8,148 nt of DNA from Aequorivita sp. (lineage in GTDB: Bacteria; Bacteroidota; Bacteroidia; Flavobacteriales; Flavobacteriaceae), in contig NVXN01000002.1 of assembly GCA_002733915.1 (NCBI GenBank), positions 15,994 through 24,141 on the forward strand, read 5' to 3'. The notes beneath the pieces were generated by a model. It worked only from the letters and a program-made list of their open reading frames with translations. It was not told where the DNA came from and made no database searches. Below are positions 6,473-8,148 of this stretch, in pieces; within the stretch, counting starts at the first letter, position 1, and each line of letters begins with the position of its first letter. The position numbers and the translations under genes were made by a program.

Positions 6473-8148
6473 ATGAAAAAAATTAACAAGTTCGTTTTTC
6501 TATTCACACTTTTAATTTTTGCTTTTTCGGCAGGAGTTTCAGCCCAAAACAAAAAAGATGAAAAGAGAAACGTAAAAGAACCCCCAAGTCTAGTAGTTTT
6601 TGATGCTTCGCAATCCTATTCGCTTCAAAACTCCACTCAAATTTTTAAGGAAGTTTTAAACCCATCCCCACAAACATCCTTTACCACGCTAAAACAACAA
6701 CAAGATCCCCTAGGTTTTACGCACCAAAAAATGCAACAGTATTTTAGCGGTGTAAAAGTGGAATTTGCAACCGTTACACTAAGCAGCAAAAACGGAATGG
6801 TACAAACATTAAATTCAGCATATTCCCCTATTGCCGATGACTTTAGTGTTACGCCTTCAATAAATGGTCCGCAGGCTCTGAACAGTGCGATGGCACATGT
6901 GGGCGCTACAAAATATATGTGGCAAAATGCTTCGGAAGCAGCTTTAGCGGATTACCATAAACCTACCGGTGAATTGGTCATTTTCCCTGCAATAAAAAAC
7001 ATATCCGAAACAAACCGACTTGCTTATAAGTTTGATATTTATGCAACGGCCCCGCTTTACAGGGCCGATGTTTATATTGATGCAAAAACGGGGCAATTCA
7101 TTTTTGAAAATAAGCGTATTCACCATGCCAATGTACCCGCTACAGGAACCAGCCTATATAATGGTACCGTTTCCTTTACTGCCGATAATGCTTCTGGCCC
7201 ATACCGTTTGCGTCAAACAGCTGACGGTAATGGAATACAAACCTTTGACCTGAACAATAGTACTAATTACAACAATGCAGTTGATGTAACAAGCAGTTCC
7301 ACCAATTTTACTTCCAACCCGACTGGCGTTCAGGCACATTTTGGTGCAGAGCGTACCTACAAATACTTTAGCCAGAAACATGGAAGAAACTCTTATAACA
7401 ATGCAGGAGCCATTATAAAATCATACGTTAGCTATTCCTCAAATTACGTGAATGCATTTTGGGACGGTAGCCGAATGACCTATGGTGACGGTGATGGAGT
7501 TAACTACGGCCCATTGGTATCCTTGGATATTTGCGGGCATGAAATTGCCCATGGAGTCACTGAATATTCCGCAAACCTTGTTTATAGCTACCAATCTGGA
7601 GCTTTGAATGAATCCTTTTCAGATATTTTTGGTGAATCCATTGAAAAGTTTGCTTCTGGTACAAATGATTGGCTAATGGGTGATGATATTGGCGCTGGCG
7701 GAAGCGGTGGCGCACTTCGCTCCATGAGCAATCCAAATGCATATGGCGATCCCGACACATATTTGGGAACCAACTGGTATTCCGGGTCAGGCGATAACGG
7801 TGGCGTTCACATTAACTCTGGCGTGCAAAACTTTTGGTTTTATATTTTAACTGTTGGTAAAAGCGGTACAAACGATTTAGGAAACAGCTATAACGTTACC
7901 GGAATCGGGATGGACAAAGCAGCTGCAATTGCCTACAGAAACCTAACTGTCTATTTGAATTCAAACTCACAGTACAGCGATGCAAGAAATGGCGCTATTC
8001 AAGCTGCCAGGGATCTATACGGTGCAGATAGTCCAGAGGAAATAGCAACCACAAACGCTTGGTATGCTGTAGGAGTTGGCGCTCCGTACGGGGGCGGTGG
8101 CGGTAGTAGCTATTGCGCTTCACAAGGTAACAATGTAAATGATGAATA
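6473..8148 (+). CDS. Secreted M4 (thermolysin-like) zinc metalloprotease, partial at window end
   Basis: 558 complete codons are visible with no stop; the 3' end is beyond the window. Residues 1-24 are a Sec signal peptide ending V-S-A. A propeptide follows: an FTP-like block near 80-105 (HQKMQQYFSGVKVEF) and a PepSY-like block near 140-215 (LAYKFDIYATAP, then ADVYIDAKTGQ). The catalytic domain has the zinc motif H356-E357-I-A-H360, third ligand Glu380 in GALNESFSDIFG, and His446 in GGVHINSG. The H356-E380 and H356-H446 distances of 24 and 90 match thermolysin (24 and 89). After a Gly-rich linker near 547-553 the sequence YCASQGNNVNDE looks like the start of a GEVED domain, common in Bacteroidota exoproteins. 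A T9SS sorting domain is therefore likely further on but is not seen. Role: secreted protein degradation. Confidence 0.93.
   Translation, partial: MKKINKFVFLFTLLIFAFSAGVSAQNKKDEKRNVKEPPSLVVFDASQSYSLQNSTQIFKEVLNPSPQTSFTTLKQQQDPLGFTHQKMQQYFSGVKVEFATVTLSSKNGMVQTLNSAYSPIADDFSVTPSINGPQALNSAMAHVGATKYMWQNASEAALADYHKPTGELVIFPAIKNISETNRLAYKFDIYATAPLYRADVYIDAKTGQFIFENKRIHHANVPATGTSLYNGTVSFTADNASGPYRLRQTADGNGIQTFDLNNSTNYNNAVDVTSSSTNFTSNPTGVQAHFGAERTYKYFSQKHGRNSYNNAGAIIKSYVSYSSNYVNAFWDGSRMTYGDGDGVNYGPLVSLDICGHEIAHGVTEYSANLVYSYQSGALNESFSDIFGESIEKFASGTNDWLMGDDIGAGGSGGALRSMSNPNAYGDPDTYLGTNWYSGSGDNGGVHINSGVQNFWFYILTVGKSGTNDLGNSYNVTGIGMDKAAAIAYRNLTVYLNSNSQYSDARNGAIQAARDLYGADSPEEIATTNAWYAVGVGAPYGGGGGSSYCASQGNNVNDE
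8111..8148 (+). other. Start of a probable GEVED domain, cut by the window
   Basis: The last residues, YCASQGNNVNDE, follow the catalytic domain and a glycine linker. This Cys-Ala-Ser plus Asn/Asp/Glu pattern is how GEVED domains typically begin in Bacteroidota secreted enzymes, where they precede a C-terminal T9SS signal. Only about 12 residues are visible, so the call rests on pattern memory. Confidence 0.55.

Noticed and set aside
7020..7381. Open frames on both strands inside the protease gene
   Set aside because: The thermolysin frame is continuous through this region with all catalytic residues at the right spacing; the others are shadows.
8089..8106. G-rich run that might form a quadruplex
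   Set aside because: It encodes the glycine linker between catalytic domain and C-terminal extension. Most G runs are only two long, so the repeat is explained by the protein.
1..8148. CRISPR array, insertion sequence, tRNA, prophage or defence genes
   Set aside because: I found no regularly spaced direct repeats, transposase or integrase motifs, tRNA-like folds or recognisable defence domains. All large frames are explained by housekeeping or secretion-related genes.

Overview
The window looks like ordinary chromosome from a gliding flavobacterium (Bacteroidota, most likely Flavobacteriaceae). The evidence is an AT-rich sequence, starts preceded by A-rich leaders instead of Shine-Dalgarno motifs, a GldH gliding-motility lipoprotein, a TAnnTTTG-type promoter motif, and a thermolysin-like protease whose C-terminus opens a GEVED-like domain, as in many proteins exported by the type IX secretion system (T9SS). 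I cannot name the genus.

Layout. (1) 7-2812, plus strand: gldH and a class A penicillin-binding protein (PBP1A type), 7 bp apart and closed by a strong hairpin terminator. (2) 2909-4266, plus strand: the two subunits of a 3-oxoacid CoA-transferase (scoA, scoB), overlapping by one base and closed by a second terminator. (3) 4267-4639: a 373-bp convergent intergenic region holding a possible 29-codon ORF with an embedded hairpin, one copy of a short upstream element, and a bidirectional terminator. (4) 4640-6328, minus strand: an ABC protein with two fused ATPase domains of the peptide-transporter type. (5) 6329-6472: a divergent intergenic region with a candidate near-leaderless promoter for the ABC gene and a second copy of the upstream element. 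(6) 6473 to the window end, plus strand: a secreted M4 metalloprotease, cut by the window edge.

How the genes fit together. GldH and PBP1A are both envelope proteins. The CoA-transferase is a separate metabolic unit for ketone-body or short-chain acyl-CoA use. The protease and the peptide-type ABC ATPase are divergently transcribed and could form a theme of extracellular proteolysis and peptide uptake; this is inferred only from adjacency, and no permease or binding protein is visible.

I did not find a convincing new multi-gene system. The signals most worth a second look are a roughly 46-bp element, with a TTC-N3-GAA dyad, present upstream of both the 29-codon ORF and the protease gene; the small ORF/hairpin itself; and the apparently leaderless start of the ABC gene.
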